Source: Acanthopleura granulata
Taxonomy: Eukaryota; Mollusca; Polyplacophora; Chitonida; Chitonidae
NCBI GenBank assembly: GCA_016165875.1
Contig: JABBOT010000029.1
Location: 4,136,774 to 4,200,773 of the forward strand
Direction of reading: 5' to 3'
Length of the DNA: 64,000 bases
The notes beneath the pieces were generated by a model, which did no database searches, was not told where the DNA came from, and saw nothing but the letters and a program-made list of their open reading frames with translations. Below, one piece after another: positions 47,598-59,300 of this stretch (the stretch's first letter is position 1; every line of letters begins with the position of its first letter). Position numbers and translations under genes: made by a program.

Positions 47598-47900
47598 TAG
47601 CTGTCCACACCTGGTACCTGTGACCAGGAAAACCACGAGACAGGTATGGTGTACAGAGATGTGAGTTACCTGAGGGTAGTGTCGTAGATGATGTAGCTGA
47701 GGTGTGTGTGCTGTCCACACCTGGTACCTGAGACCAGGAAAAGCATGGGACAGGTATGGTGTACAGAGAACTGGGCTACTTGAGGGTAGTGTGTTAGATG
47801 GTGTAGCAGAGGTGTGTGTTTGTGTGTGCTGTCCTCACCTGAAAACTCTGAGGCAAGTATCCTTTGTTTACAAAGATTTGAGGTACCTGAGGGTTCACTG
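47598..47900. repeat. Minisatellite, ~110-118-bp unit, about 2.6 copies
   Basis: Copies start with CTGTCCACACCTGGTACCTG at 47601 and 47711, and a more diverged CTGTCCTCACCTGAAA at 47829. Each contains GACAGGTATGGTGTACAGAG (or a diverged equivalent) and a TGAGGGTAGTGT or TGAGGGTTCACT block, and the copies are joined by GTGTGTGT runs. Confidence 0.78.
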
Positions 47901-48413
47901 CTTTAGCTACATGTTCATGTAGCACCTCACAGTATAATAATGATACGTAATAGGAGCTGCATTCATATATATGTACCACATATAAAATATGTTAACATAT
48001 TTTATAATTTTCCCTGTTATCACTTACAGGTAGTCATGATAGCATTTTAGGTCACCTACGTAATATTGCAAGACGTCATTAAGGTGTTTGTGTCTAACGT
48101 ACATGTGATTCCTAACCCTGAGCAGGGTATCAAGTGATCAAGTAAAACAGTGTAATTGGTACATATGTTTTCCTAACAGAAGAATACATTATGACAGTTA
48201 TTAATCTGTTACACTAACCTGCCAGGTGTGAAATCACATTCGCACCAGTCTGTGTGCATGTGAACAGAACCACTAGTGGCATGAGTGTACTGGAGGGTGT
48301 CTACATGTACACTATTGCTCTTCACTTTGAACAACACACCTTTCTTGTACAGGTGCCTTTTCACGAAATCCTGAAGGCTGAAGCGTGTATGTATGTAATA
48401 TGTTGCAGAAGTA

Positions 48414-48614
48414 CAGTACAACAAAAAAGTCAGCACCATGAACACGGAATGGGTTCCACACAGGTATTACACACGTGTGGAATGCATTATGTAAGCCTGC
48501 CTGCTTGAGCGTAATATGCTGTGTTTCAGAGTAAACCACACACATGTCACACCCGTGTAGAATGCATCAGGTGTGACACGCGTGTGGTATGTTGCTGACT
48601 TTTTTGTTGTACTG
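48414..48614. mobile_element. Tc1/mariner-type MITE with perfect 22-bp inverted ends
   Basis: The element begins CAGTACAACAAAAAAGTC (48414-48435 is the full inverted end) and its exact reverse complement closes it at 48593-48614. TA flanks both sides (48412-48413 and 48615-48616), as expected for Tc1/mariner insertion. The interior carries subterminal repeats such as CACACGTGTGGAATGCAT and CACCCGTGTAGAATGCAT. It is 201 bp with no coding capacity, so a transposase from elsewhere would have moved it. Confidence 0.9.
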
Positions 48615-48875
48615 TACATGCAGATGAATAGAGGTGTGATCTTGGGGTGGGGGGGGGGGGACTCTGTAGTGTTTTGTTGCAGAACACAGACTTGTACGTG
48701 TACATTTACAGGAGATCTAACAGGTGTTGTGAGAGCATTTCTGTTTTGAATGTCAGAATATGTGGAAGTACATGTATGTGGCTTTTAGTTTAGCAAGAAG
48801 TCTATACAATTTTAATATATGTACAATGTCCATGCAGCTGCAAAACTACAAATAATTCATTAACATGTTATATAC

Positions 48876-49095
48876 ATTTATTTATTTATTTATTTGATTG
48901 GTGTTTTTCACTGTACTCAAGAATATTTCACTTATACAATGGTGGTGAGCATTATGGTGGGAGGAAAGCCATGACCATCCACAAGTTGCTGGCTCGGACA
49001 TGAGCATGAGCTGGCCTTGAACTCACATTGACTGCATTGGTGAAAGACACGGGGTCATAATGCTATGCTGGCGCGGTAACTCCCCAACCACCATT
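48876..49095 (-). mobile_element. tRNA-derived SINE with 8-bp target duplication
   Basis: Tail (ATTT)n, TTGATTGGTGTTTTTCACTG, CAAGAATATTTCACTTATAC, ATGGTGGTGAGCATTATGG, GACCATCCACAAGTTGC, CTTGAACTCACATTGACTGC and GCTGGCGCGGTAACTCCCC. TTATATAC flanks it (48868-48875 and 49096-49103). Confidence 0.85.
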
Positions 49096-49601
49096 TTATA
49101 TACGATATTGGACTGTATATATATATATACAGTAGTACAATATATATATTGTAGTAAACTATGAACTCATACATGTGGAGCTCTGTTGAACAAGGTTCAG
49201 ATGCTGTTCTTTTATACATGTACAATGAATTCTCCATTTTATTGTTACTGTTTTACAGTATGACAAATTTCAGTAAACACTTACAGTATTTCTAAATTTT
49301 GGGATGTCAGATTGTCCAGATAATCACATTTTGGGGAATACTTGGAGAATTCTGAAGGCATGCAGCATTTATTGAAGCTTTCTTGTCAGCTGACAGTAAA
49401 TGATAGAAATGTTGTCCAAAAAACCTTTGTTTTGAGTTTTGTTCAGCATTTTTTTGTTTGTTTTAAACTTGTTCTGAGAATGTCACTCACATACATGTAG
49501 CCCTGATTTGTGACAGGAAAGTCTGAATAGGTAATGTAACGTTTTCTGTGATAACAGGAGGAGATAAATGTATGTGTAATCCTCAAGATTTAGCCTACAT
49601 A

Positions 49602-50058
49602 CAGCCCTTTCAGATAACCAAATTGATGAGGGCCAAAAAAATGCTGTTTTTGAAATCATATCAAAAGGGCAAAAATGACTTCTACGACATTTTCAGGGGA
49701 CCCATTTTTAATCGATAAGAGATGCAGAAAGGCACATGAACATTGTAAAACTGTGGATAAAGCATCTGCTGTCTTGCGATTCCGCGTGTACAAATAGTCC
49801 ATCTGGCTGGGGGTGTTATTTTAAAATTCTGGTGTTTATCGCAACCTCATGTCCATCAGTTGTACTCCAAAAATATTGCCACAGATCTCAGAACTCAAAG
49901 TCGATGGACACAAGTGACACTCCAACTCACATGTTTTACCCATTTCTATGTCATTTTCTGGTTGAATTTGGAATCTATTTTTTCTTGCCGTCCTAATCCA
50001 AATAACAGTGGCATTTACAATGGCTTTTGCCGAATGTTATCGTTATTTGAAAGGGCTG
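49602..50058. mobile_element. 457-bp MITE with 17-bp inverted ends
   Basis: The left end is CAGCCCTTTCAGATAAC and the right end, in reverse, is CAGCCCTTTCAAATAAC (one mismatch). The interior has no transposase motifs. The target duplication is not clear, so I do not assign a superfamily. Confidence 0.75.
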
Positions 50059-52891
50059 AACATGTGTACTTAAAATGCTTTAAATTAGCTCTCCATATTT
50101 CAACAGCCCACATTGACTCTGCCTTTAGCTCTAAACACCTGGTCAAAATGGACATGAAACTAGCTGTATGTATAACATTCAATCTACTGTCCTCTAGGAA
50201 AGGTGATACATTCATTGACCAGTGGGAAGACAAGACTAAAAAGTTCATGTACTTAGTAAATACTTGTACTTGAGTAACATATGTGTTAATGTATGGTATG
50301 CGGTTCACATGGTACAGCTCAGACTCAGTGTTCATATCATTCCAGGCCTTCGTTTTTGTTTTTTGAGCTCCCCTTTTAGAAGACCAGCAGTGTGATTTGC
50401 ACACCAACATGTGGAGTCATATGCTCCATTTCAGGCATGTGTTATTAACTTTCACGATGTTTATGATTATCATGTTATTACACTGGTTAACAGAGACATA
50501 TGTTCTGAAGGATGCAAATGTTATATTTAGAAAGGCAGTAATTATACTGCATTAGCAGTGTGCTGTCAGAGTGTATTCTCATCTAGTCCCACTCTCTGGG
50601 TTGAAAAACTGGGTTACATATGTACTTAGACTTTTAACTTGACCTACTAATTTTGGAAAATGTTTTGAAGCTGATTTATGTAAACATGTTGTGATGTAAA
50701 CTAGCTCAGCAGTTAAGTGTACGTCACTGAACAGTTAGCTCCTTTTATATATACTTAGATGGGTGTCATAAAGAGACCTACATCTGTGGGCTGTGTTGCA
50801 TGGACCCTGGCTACAAAAACTGTGCATCATAACAAGCATCACGCTGGGTGTGTGACACAACTGAAGGCAGGGCTTACGCTGCCAGCAGGTGTGGAGAACC
50901 AGGTTACCTCCTTCAGCATGCAGGCCGATTACCATGGAGGACAACAGCTGAATTGGTATACCTGGATGTACATAGGTAAACCTTGAAATGTTACAATGTT
51001 AGGTGCCAGTGCATCATAGTATTTTCGATTGTTAATACAGGAATGCATACATGTACACATTTGTCAGTGCTTGGGTGGTCAGGATGTATATGGATCATGG
51101 ACAAGTGCCCATATCTTAATGAGTATAACTTCCTGGCAGGATGCTCTCCTGTAAAGGCGAGCCCTGCTCATAATGCAATCTCTTTACATGGGTTTGACTT
51201 GTGAAGTTGGCTATGTTTCTGATGGACTTGTGTATAACTTATTTCCTGATCATTGTGTAACATGTAATACTTTTAAGATTTGGATGTGCCCAATTAGTTG
51301 CATAATGTTTGACATTACCATGTAATAAAAATCTGTTAAAAACATAAGAGGCTGAATATATGGCGTTACAGAAATGAGATGTAACATTGATGTGGTCTGG
51401 TGTATTTCGAGAAAGTGTTCTTGGTTACATCATTTCAATGGCCTGTAAATTTATAACCATGATAGCTAAAAATTTGTAATTCCCAACAAGTTGTAGCCTA
51501 AGATATTCTCTTTTTATTTAATATGAACCATTCTATGCTTTACTATCAATGGTTTTATCCCTGACATCACCCTATTTGATATCAGGTATAGAAATTTAAG
51601 TCCATTCATCTAAGTGAGATGACAACTGGACAATTATATTTTGTACATGTGTATGCTTTTTCACTACCTATTTACTAAATGCCCATGATTTCCCCAAAGC
51701 GGCTCAAATTTTCATTTAAATCTTAATTTACCAGCATTGCTCTATTGCTGATTGACTGGTAAAAACATCTTCCTGTACTGAAACTGTTCTGAAACTGAAA
51801 CAAGGTCTGAACACCATTCGTGCAAACCACATGGAAGCTCTGAAGCTGCGGGCAGTTCTAGTGTTCTTTGTTTTTTGTTCATCCTTTTAAGATAAAAGCA
51901 CTGAAAAGCTCTTAGGGGAACACAGCCTATGACACACGTGTAAAGTAGACTACATATGATTATCTACAGATCACGCTGATCTACATGTACATGCTGTTGT
52001 GTACAATGTAAGTATTGATCACACATGAAAACAGCATACCACGTTTCCACACTTGCCAGGTTGAAGGGTAAATGAGAACATGTGGACCTACATTGTTGAA
52101 GTCTGTTGTCAAAGTCTAATGCCTGCCAGCCAGTATCACTATATGTATTGTACGTGTTATGGTCCTTGTGCAGTTGAATTGGTAACTATTTTGATTAAGC
52201 GCACACGTCATGGGTGTTCTAGCTCTGAGAGCTGTCTAGGTATTAGCCAATTCTTTTGACATTAGGTATTAATTATTATTGTAATAACTTTTCTCGATGG
52301 AGCATAGAGTGACACACTCTACTTGACATGAACACACTTTGTATTGTAGTGATGTGCGTGTACAGTGTATGTTGATATAAGAGAGATTTCCTGTATGTGT
52401 AGTTAAATATTTCAGCTGTTCACAGGGCCATTTTGACTTCAGTCATGTCAGTATGAAACTAGATTTTAATCCTTATTTGTGGAATGAAAATTTTGTCATG
52501 TTTGTGTATGTAATTCATGTATCTCATTGTGTTGAGAAAAATGTGTTGTATTCAGACTTTAATGGGATGATGGCAGAAGTGTGAAGTGGGACAAATTACG
52601 TCATTTTAGTGACGCTGAATATTCTACCACAGCGTCAAAAGCGTGATGTCACGATAAGTAGATCGAATATGTCATAAATAGTATATCATGAAGGCAGCAT
52701 GTCACAACGTCAGGCGTAGATGCCCTAACTCACTGCAGCGACCTGTTGGGAAAGGAAAGTCTTCAGGTACTCCTTAAGCCTATACACTACAGGTGCATCA
52801 CATCAGGGAAGTCAATTTAAAGTAAAAATCATTTCCAGAATCTGGCTATGTATATGTATATTTTGTAACAATGTATCTTCTGTGTTTTCAG
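50059..52891. other. Non-coding; likely 5' UTR intron or upstream region of the PDPR-like gene
   Basis: About 2.8 kb without a recognised exon. Because the first coding exon is preceded by a splice acceptor, an untranslated first exon must lie upstream, but I cannot place it. ACGTCA/TGACG words near 52598-52660 are the only regulatory-looking sites noticed. Confidence 0.4.
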
Positions 52892-53374
52892 TGGGCACAA
52901 GCTGGCAGCATCCACCACCATGGGGACAGTGCGTAAGCTGAGGTTTGATCAGGTCCGGGCTTGTTCATCGGTTATATCCCCTTTTCCAGGGTTATCTCCC
53001 TTCCTACCTAGCAGATGTGAGAGAGCGAGTAAAAATCCTCTGCTGATGAGAACAAATCAGCATTGGCTAGGAGAGAGGACATGTGCTGGACTGACGTCTA
53101 AAACTAGACCAACTTCCTATCCTGGACTAAGGAACCACTCTCCTCTAGGGACCAAGGCAGGGGAGAGGTCAGGTGGGAGCGAGTGGTCGCAGGCCAGAAC
53201 ATTTGGGCTATCAGCGTGCGTCCAGCAGGTGTCCCCAGGGGTGACCTACCAGACAGGATGGGTAACTGACCAAGCCCGAGTGGTCATTTGTGGGGGCGGG
53301 GTGCTGGGCTGCTCTATTGCGTACCACCTGGCCGAGGCCGGCTGGACGGATGTGTTGGTGCTGGAACAAGGCAG
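52892..53374 (+). CDS. PDPR-like exon 1 (coding from 52920)
   Basis: The acceptor TGTGTTTTCAG ends at 52891 and the donor GCAG|GTAAGT follows 53374. It has 28 bases of 5' UTR, then codons 1-151 plus two bases. The ATG in CACCACCATGGGG has a good start context. The presequence is longer than in mammalian PDPR, so a downstream start or an extra internal splice site is possible. Confidence 0.82.
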
Positions 53375-56300
53375 GTAAGTGCTCATAAACAGGACAGCTG
53401 TCAGCACCATGATGCTACAACTGGAGCGAATGTAATATACCCATTATATCTGTCCTAGGCTAAACCTACCTCTGGGTGCTGTAAACATCTTTATCCTCAC
53501 ACAAACTAATTACACAAATCAAAATAATGTGAGATGGTCAAAGTGTCAAAAGATGTCAAAACTGAACAGCAAAGATATTTTAGTAGTGTTGTGTAAACGT
53601 CTACCTTCTCTAAGCCATACAGATTTGGATATTGTATATACATGGATATGCCTGATTTTGTTGGCATAAATGTACCATATCCATTGTTCAAAAATACATT
53701 TTTTAAAGAGTTTTTAAGAACAATCCCAGATTTCAACTTTTTCCCTCAGTACGTAAACTCTGATGGATTCTATATATCATGAAATTTGTTGAACTCCAAG
53801 TTATGAGTTCGAGTTTAATTGTCTTTTGTGAGTTTTAACAACCCTAATAATATATGTTCATTTTAAATTTACCCTCTCACCTGTGCAATTTACAGTATAC
53901 TACGGTCACTTCAATGTTGACCGGGTGACCTCTGTGTGTTAGTATAGGATGTGGTTCGTCCTGGCATGCTTCTGGGCTGGTTGGTCAGATCAAGAACAGT
54001 CCTCATGTCACGCGGCTCTGTATGGATAGTGTGGACCTATATACTCAGCTGGAGGAACAAGACCACAGTGTAGGTGAGCAAGATACCACCCTCTTTCTCT
54101 CCGCCCCCAGACCGCCAGTGTTTGAATCACCAGCTACTGGTAGCATAATTGAATACTTCATACAAAATATGTTGACATGAAATTTTTGAATGTTGTTTTA
54201 TGATTGACAACATACATTGCTTGTACAACTTTGACAAGTGGAACTAGAATTTTGATGTTGAATATTTTACATGTAGGTGTGTAGGGGGGAGGAGTAGGAG
54301 GTGTCTCAGAAATTCTGATGACATCAGCTTGGGGCAAGGGGAAGGATAAAGGAGACAGGACAAAAATTGGTAATGAATCAACCTGACTTTCAATTGTGGC
54401 TAAATCTATAGTTGTAGGTCTTTTCAGGATACTATTATCAGTGTTAGTGGAATCAGAACATGTTATCTACCAAACATAACAGTGTCAACTTATGTATGAC
54501 TCAAGTTGAAACACATTGCCGTGTATGTTTTCCTGTTGAGATACATCCATCCTTCCATGTACCAGTGTTGTGTTCCTGTTTTTACAGGTTGGAAAGAAGT
54601 AGGAAGTCTCAATGTAGCCAGAACTGATGACCGTATGATTCTGTTTGAGAGGCAGAGGGTCCAATCTCAGTAAGTACAGTTTAGTGAGAGAGAACAGAAA
54701 TACTGAAGCCACATCCAACCCAGTCGTTCTGATGAGTTTTTATGACACATACATGTACAGTACATGTGTATTGTAAACATGAGTTTCCCAGCCAGTGAAT
54801 GTCTGTGTCCCACTATTTATCAGTTGGTCATTCAGTCTATCAATCAGACTTTCTTATCGGTAGGTCTTTTTATCTTTTTTATGATTTCAAGTCATTTTTA
54901 TTTAATTTGATATATTGTTTTCTTCTTTTGACAATTGTATGGTCTAGTTTGTCAGAGGCAGACAAGTCATGATCATTCGGGGTTTGATAGACTGTGTTTG
55001 TACAGCATTTCTGCCTAGCTAATATTAATTTGAGACCACGAATCCTGCATGCCAGCCCTGTGAAGTACAGGCACAACAGAATTAAAGGAAGTTTTTATCT
55101 TCAATGAAAGTGTTAAAAGGTATGCTGAAACACTGCACAGGGACTGGCTGGTTAAGTATTTTTATTAAGTGGATGTCATAACGAAGTGTGGTCCTGCTGG
55201 TTTTTTACTGTGCAATTTCACACCGGATTTGTTTTTTGAGTACCTGCATATATACACAACAGCAGGTTTTACATGTGTTTACGAAATGAAACAAGAATGG
55301 ATATTTTAGTCTTATTTTTTGCTTTCCCTGTTTGTAGGGGTCAAGGCTTGGAATGCTATATCATCTCACCAGAAGAGGCCAAGAAGATCTGTCCGCTGAT
55401 ACGCCATGAGGACATCAAGGTACGTGCACATGTAAACAGAAGGGTGGTTGACTGTGGATACTGACAACACCCTAAATCCTCAACAAAGTGAACCACCAAA
55501 ACAGTGTTTGTTTACCTGATCTGAACAGGTAATTGTAACATTTCTGTGAAGTTCATACATGTATCTGCATCTTCTTGAACAATACATTTCTTGTATGTGT
55601 ATTTTCTTGTATTTCTGTTCAGTATCTTTTAAATAGACCTTTCCAAACTGTCTGTCAAGAACATGCATTTGACCGGTCATAATCAGTAATGTTGCAAGCT
55701 GGTCAAACCACAAAATGCTCACAAGATGTTTTTTTTGACGGCATGGCGTCAAAATTGCTTTCACCGGGAATTGAATAAAAAGTAGTGTTTTCATGAAAGG
55801 CAGTAGTAGACATGGCATGTGGTGGATCTATCCATTGTGTTTCCCTCTAAGATCTGCCCAGTATTCTTTTGTCTGGAAATACATTTATTAGTGCATTAAA
55901 TAAATGAGCGAAACACATTTGCAGAGAAAGGGCAATCTGTTAATGTCAGAATAGATATCAGATTACTTTTTTCTGAGTAGTAACATATGTATGGTTTTTA
56001 AGATGAGGCAGATATTTGTTCTTTCAGGGTGCTCAGTGGGTGCCTAGTGATGGAGTTATCTCCCCTACTGATGTTGTGAACACACTGGCAAACTTAGCCA
56101 AGCAGAGAGGTGAGTTATTCTAACGTTTTAGCAACCCTAAGACCTCTAGAAATCAGGAACTTAGGCCTTTCTCTGCTCCCTGTTTGTTGGCTATTAACCT
56201 ATATTGGCAACAAGACAAAATGTCTTATATTATGATAATGCAACAGGCTGACACTTACCTTGAGACACCACTGCAGAAATTTTGGTTCACTTTCAATTTT

Positions 56301-59300
56301 CAAGCACTCAGTCCCTGCAGTTCTTCGATTTGTACTGCAACTTACATACCCAGTGTGATTAATACTGCAACTTACATACCCAGTGTGAATTGTTTCAAAA
56401 TATAAAAACTTGGAGAAAATACATGTATTACTTGTAGGACTAAATCTGGTTAATCAACAATAACAGAACAAAAGTAAGTCTTAATGGGTGTATTCAGTTT
56501 GAATGCTAAATGGTGAAACCCATTTACTTAAGCATATAAACAGTCAAATCATCAAATAATCCTTCAGGATAAGCAGTGCTTATTGGATTTGATGTTTGAA
56601 GGGGAACATCTTTCTGGTAGGAGGTATGAATTTTGTCATATTGTTCAGGTATATGTACATGTCTGCCAATACTTTATTTTTTCTGAAGCTTGTGTTTCCT
56701 CCAAAACTGTGTAAAACTGGCCAGTGTCAGGAACGTAAAATATATATTCATTACTATCTGAAACAGCTGTTCAGTAAATGATATACCTTTTTCCACCTTC
56801 TTTAGGGGTGAAGATAATTGAACATTGCCAGGTACAGCGCATTCTGACAGAGAGGTACAGAGTGAAGGGAGTGGAGACCAGCATGGGACCTGTCACCTGT
56901 GAATACTTTGTCAACTGTGGTGGACAGGTAAGTCTCTGTTAAACTGTGGCTTGTGATATTATAGTTCAGTGTTTGAAGTTTTGAATATGATATGTACAGT
57001 TTATTTAAGTGCCACAAAATACTGATCCTCTTTCTTAGCAAAAATATATGTAGAATCACTACAGGTATTTGGTCAAATGTAGTGAACTGAAAAAAGAAAT
57101 GGGTTTTTTTTGTGCAGTATTGTGGTCATGTGTCTGAAAAAAAACAAACAAAACACGTGCTATGTGATATATCTGACACATGCTTTTGTTCGCCACATTT
57201 CAGTGGGCACGAGAGATCGGTCAGAAGTCCAGACCCAAAGTGCGTGTGCCTCTCCACTCATGTGAGCATTACCACCTCCTCACCAAACCTATAGAGGAGG
57301 TGGACCGCCTGATGCCAGGTAAGGCAGTGTTCACAGTAGACCTGTGGTTAAGCTGAGGAAGAATTCAACTTCGTGAGTCCATTGCAGGTCATCGACGGTT
57401 GGCTGGCCAGTTTAATTATGCTAGATAAGGTAGTGCAGATAATAGACCTGTAACTGAAGTGCCCGTTTTATCTCGGGTAACGATGGCAGCGTAGACTTGC
57501 TGGTTCACAGAGATCATTGTGATGTAATTTCTTACTATCCTGCTTGAAAAACAGTATTCATGACCCTTTGTGATAAGAACTTAGAGGTTTTGTGTCTTTA
57601 ATAAGCAAATAACTCTCCACGATCTCCAAAAAAAGTCAGGCAAAGAAAGATAATTGTCAAACTGTTTTCATATCTTGCATCTGTCGTCCTTAGTCAGCAC
57701 ATTTTGTCTTCAGTAAGCCTATGTTCTTTTTAGGTTTTAGATTTTTTATTTGCTCTAGCAGAATTTCCAAGCAGTGACCTTGAGTTACATTGTAGCTCCC
57801 TTGCATAATAGTATAAACTGAGCCAAAAAAAAACTGATGAAAATATAACTGATACATGATTGGTCAAGTGTCTGCGTACCGATGTTAAACTGCATTGTGT
57901 TGTATATGTAGTTCATATTTGTGTCATTTGATTTATATGTTTAAACTAAGAGCCTATATAGTGATTTTCAGTTCCTGAGCTTTTATCTTATATAAAAATT
58001 TTGTTTGTTATGTCATTCAGTAAATTGTTTTTTTCTTGTATAATATATTAAGAAGTGCTCATGATGTGCTGAAGTTGATCTGCATCTAACATGGAATATT
58101 TGTTCCAGTGGTGCGGGACTATGACGGGCGAGTGTATGCCCGGGAATGGGGTGGTGGACTGTTAGGAGGAGGGTTTGAACTAGAGTGTAAGCCAGTCTTC
58201 CACGAGGGAATTCCAGAGAAATTTGAGTTCCAGCTCTTACCAGAAGATTGGGACCATTTCCGTAAGAATAAATATTTATATCTTGAAACAGAATGATGTA
58301 TGCAGTGTACCGTTTGTTCTTTTATTTGTGTACTTCTGCTCCCTGTTTAGTTTCATAGTTAAATAATTATGATGTCACTGTTTTGCATTTTTTTTTTTTG
58401 AAGTCAAAATTTGAAGTAAAATAAAAACTTGTGAAATCTGGCTGAGCAAAGTATTTGTATTTCACTTCCAGGTGATGTTTATCTCCTTTGAACAGGTGAA
58501 CAAGAGCGTACTACTTGATGGTGCTATTTGTGAACAACTTGTCCATGTCCAATGTAGTGTGCAAGTCACACGTGCACATTACACATGGAAAAACTGGATA
58601 GTTACTCGCCAGTCTGTAACGAGAGCAGCATCCCAATGCTTATATGGGCTGCAGCTAGTGGGAATTTCCCTTTGGCTCAGGTGGTAGAGCACTGGACTTG
58701 GTCTGTTGAGAACAGAGTTCATATCCCTGTGTTACCCACAGAGTGAATCCTCCATTCATTACACTGGTGCTGTGACCAGACAGATTCCAAGAAGCATGGG
58801 GCTCCTGACCTGTAAACGTGTGTGTGTGTTTTGGGAGAGGGACCTTGGTGTGAAATAAAAGATCCTCAGCTATTTTTTAGGATCAGATGCTGTCCTGCAC
58901 AGATTCTTGTGTGAATGATTATCCTACACTTCTATGTTGTGTTTTGCAACTGGCAGAGGTTCTGCTGGACCCATTGTTGCACCGGTTCCCTGTGATGGAG
59001 CAGGCTCGTGTCCAGCAGCTCACCAACGGGCCAGAGAGTTTCACGCCAGACGGGGACTGGATCCTGGGTGAATCCCCAGAGGTAGGTGTATTCAGCTGCG
59101 TGTAACACCAGTGACTGAATCTCAGTTAATTATTTTATTTATTTCATTGGTGTTTTAAGCTGTACTCAAGAATATTTCACTTATACGGCATCGGCGATAA
59201 CCATGGTGGGAGGAAACCGGGCAGAGCCCGGAGGCAAACCATCTGCGGGACTGAATTTTAATACAGGAACATCAAAAGGTATGAGGCACTGCAAGTTTGT

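Noticed and set aside
53943..53948. Alternative exon-2 acceptor five bases downstream (TATAG|GATG)
   Set aside because: It shifts the frame and destroys the conserved SSWHASGL reading that links exons 1 and 3.
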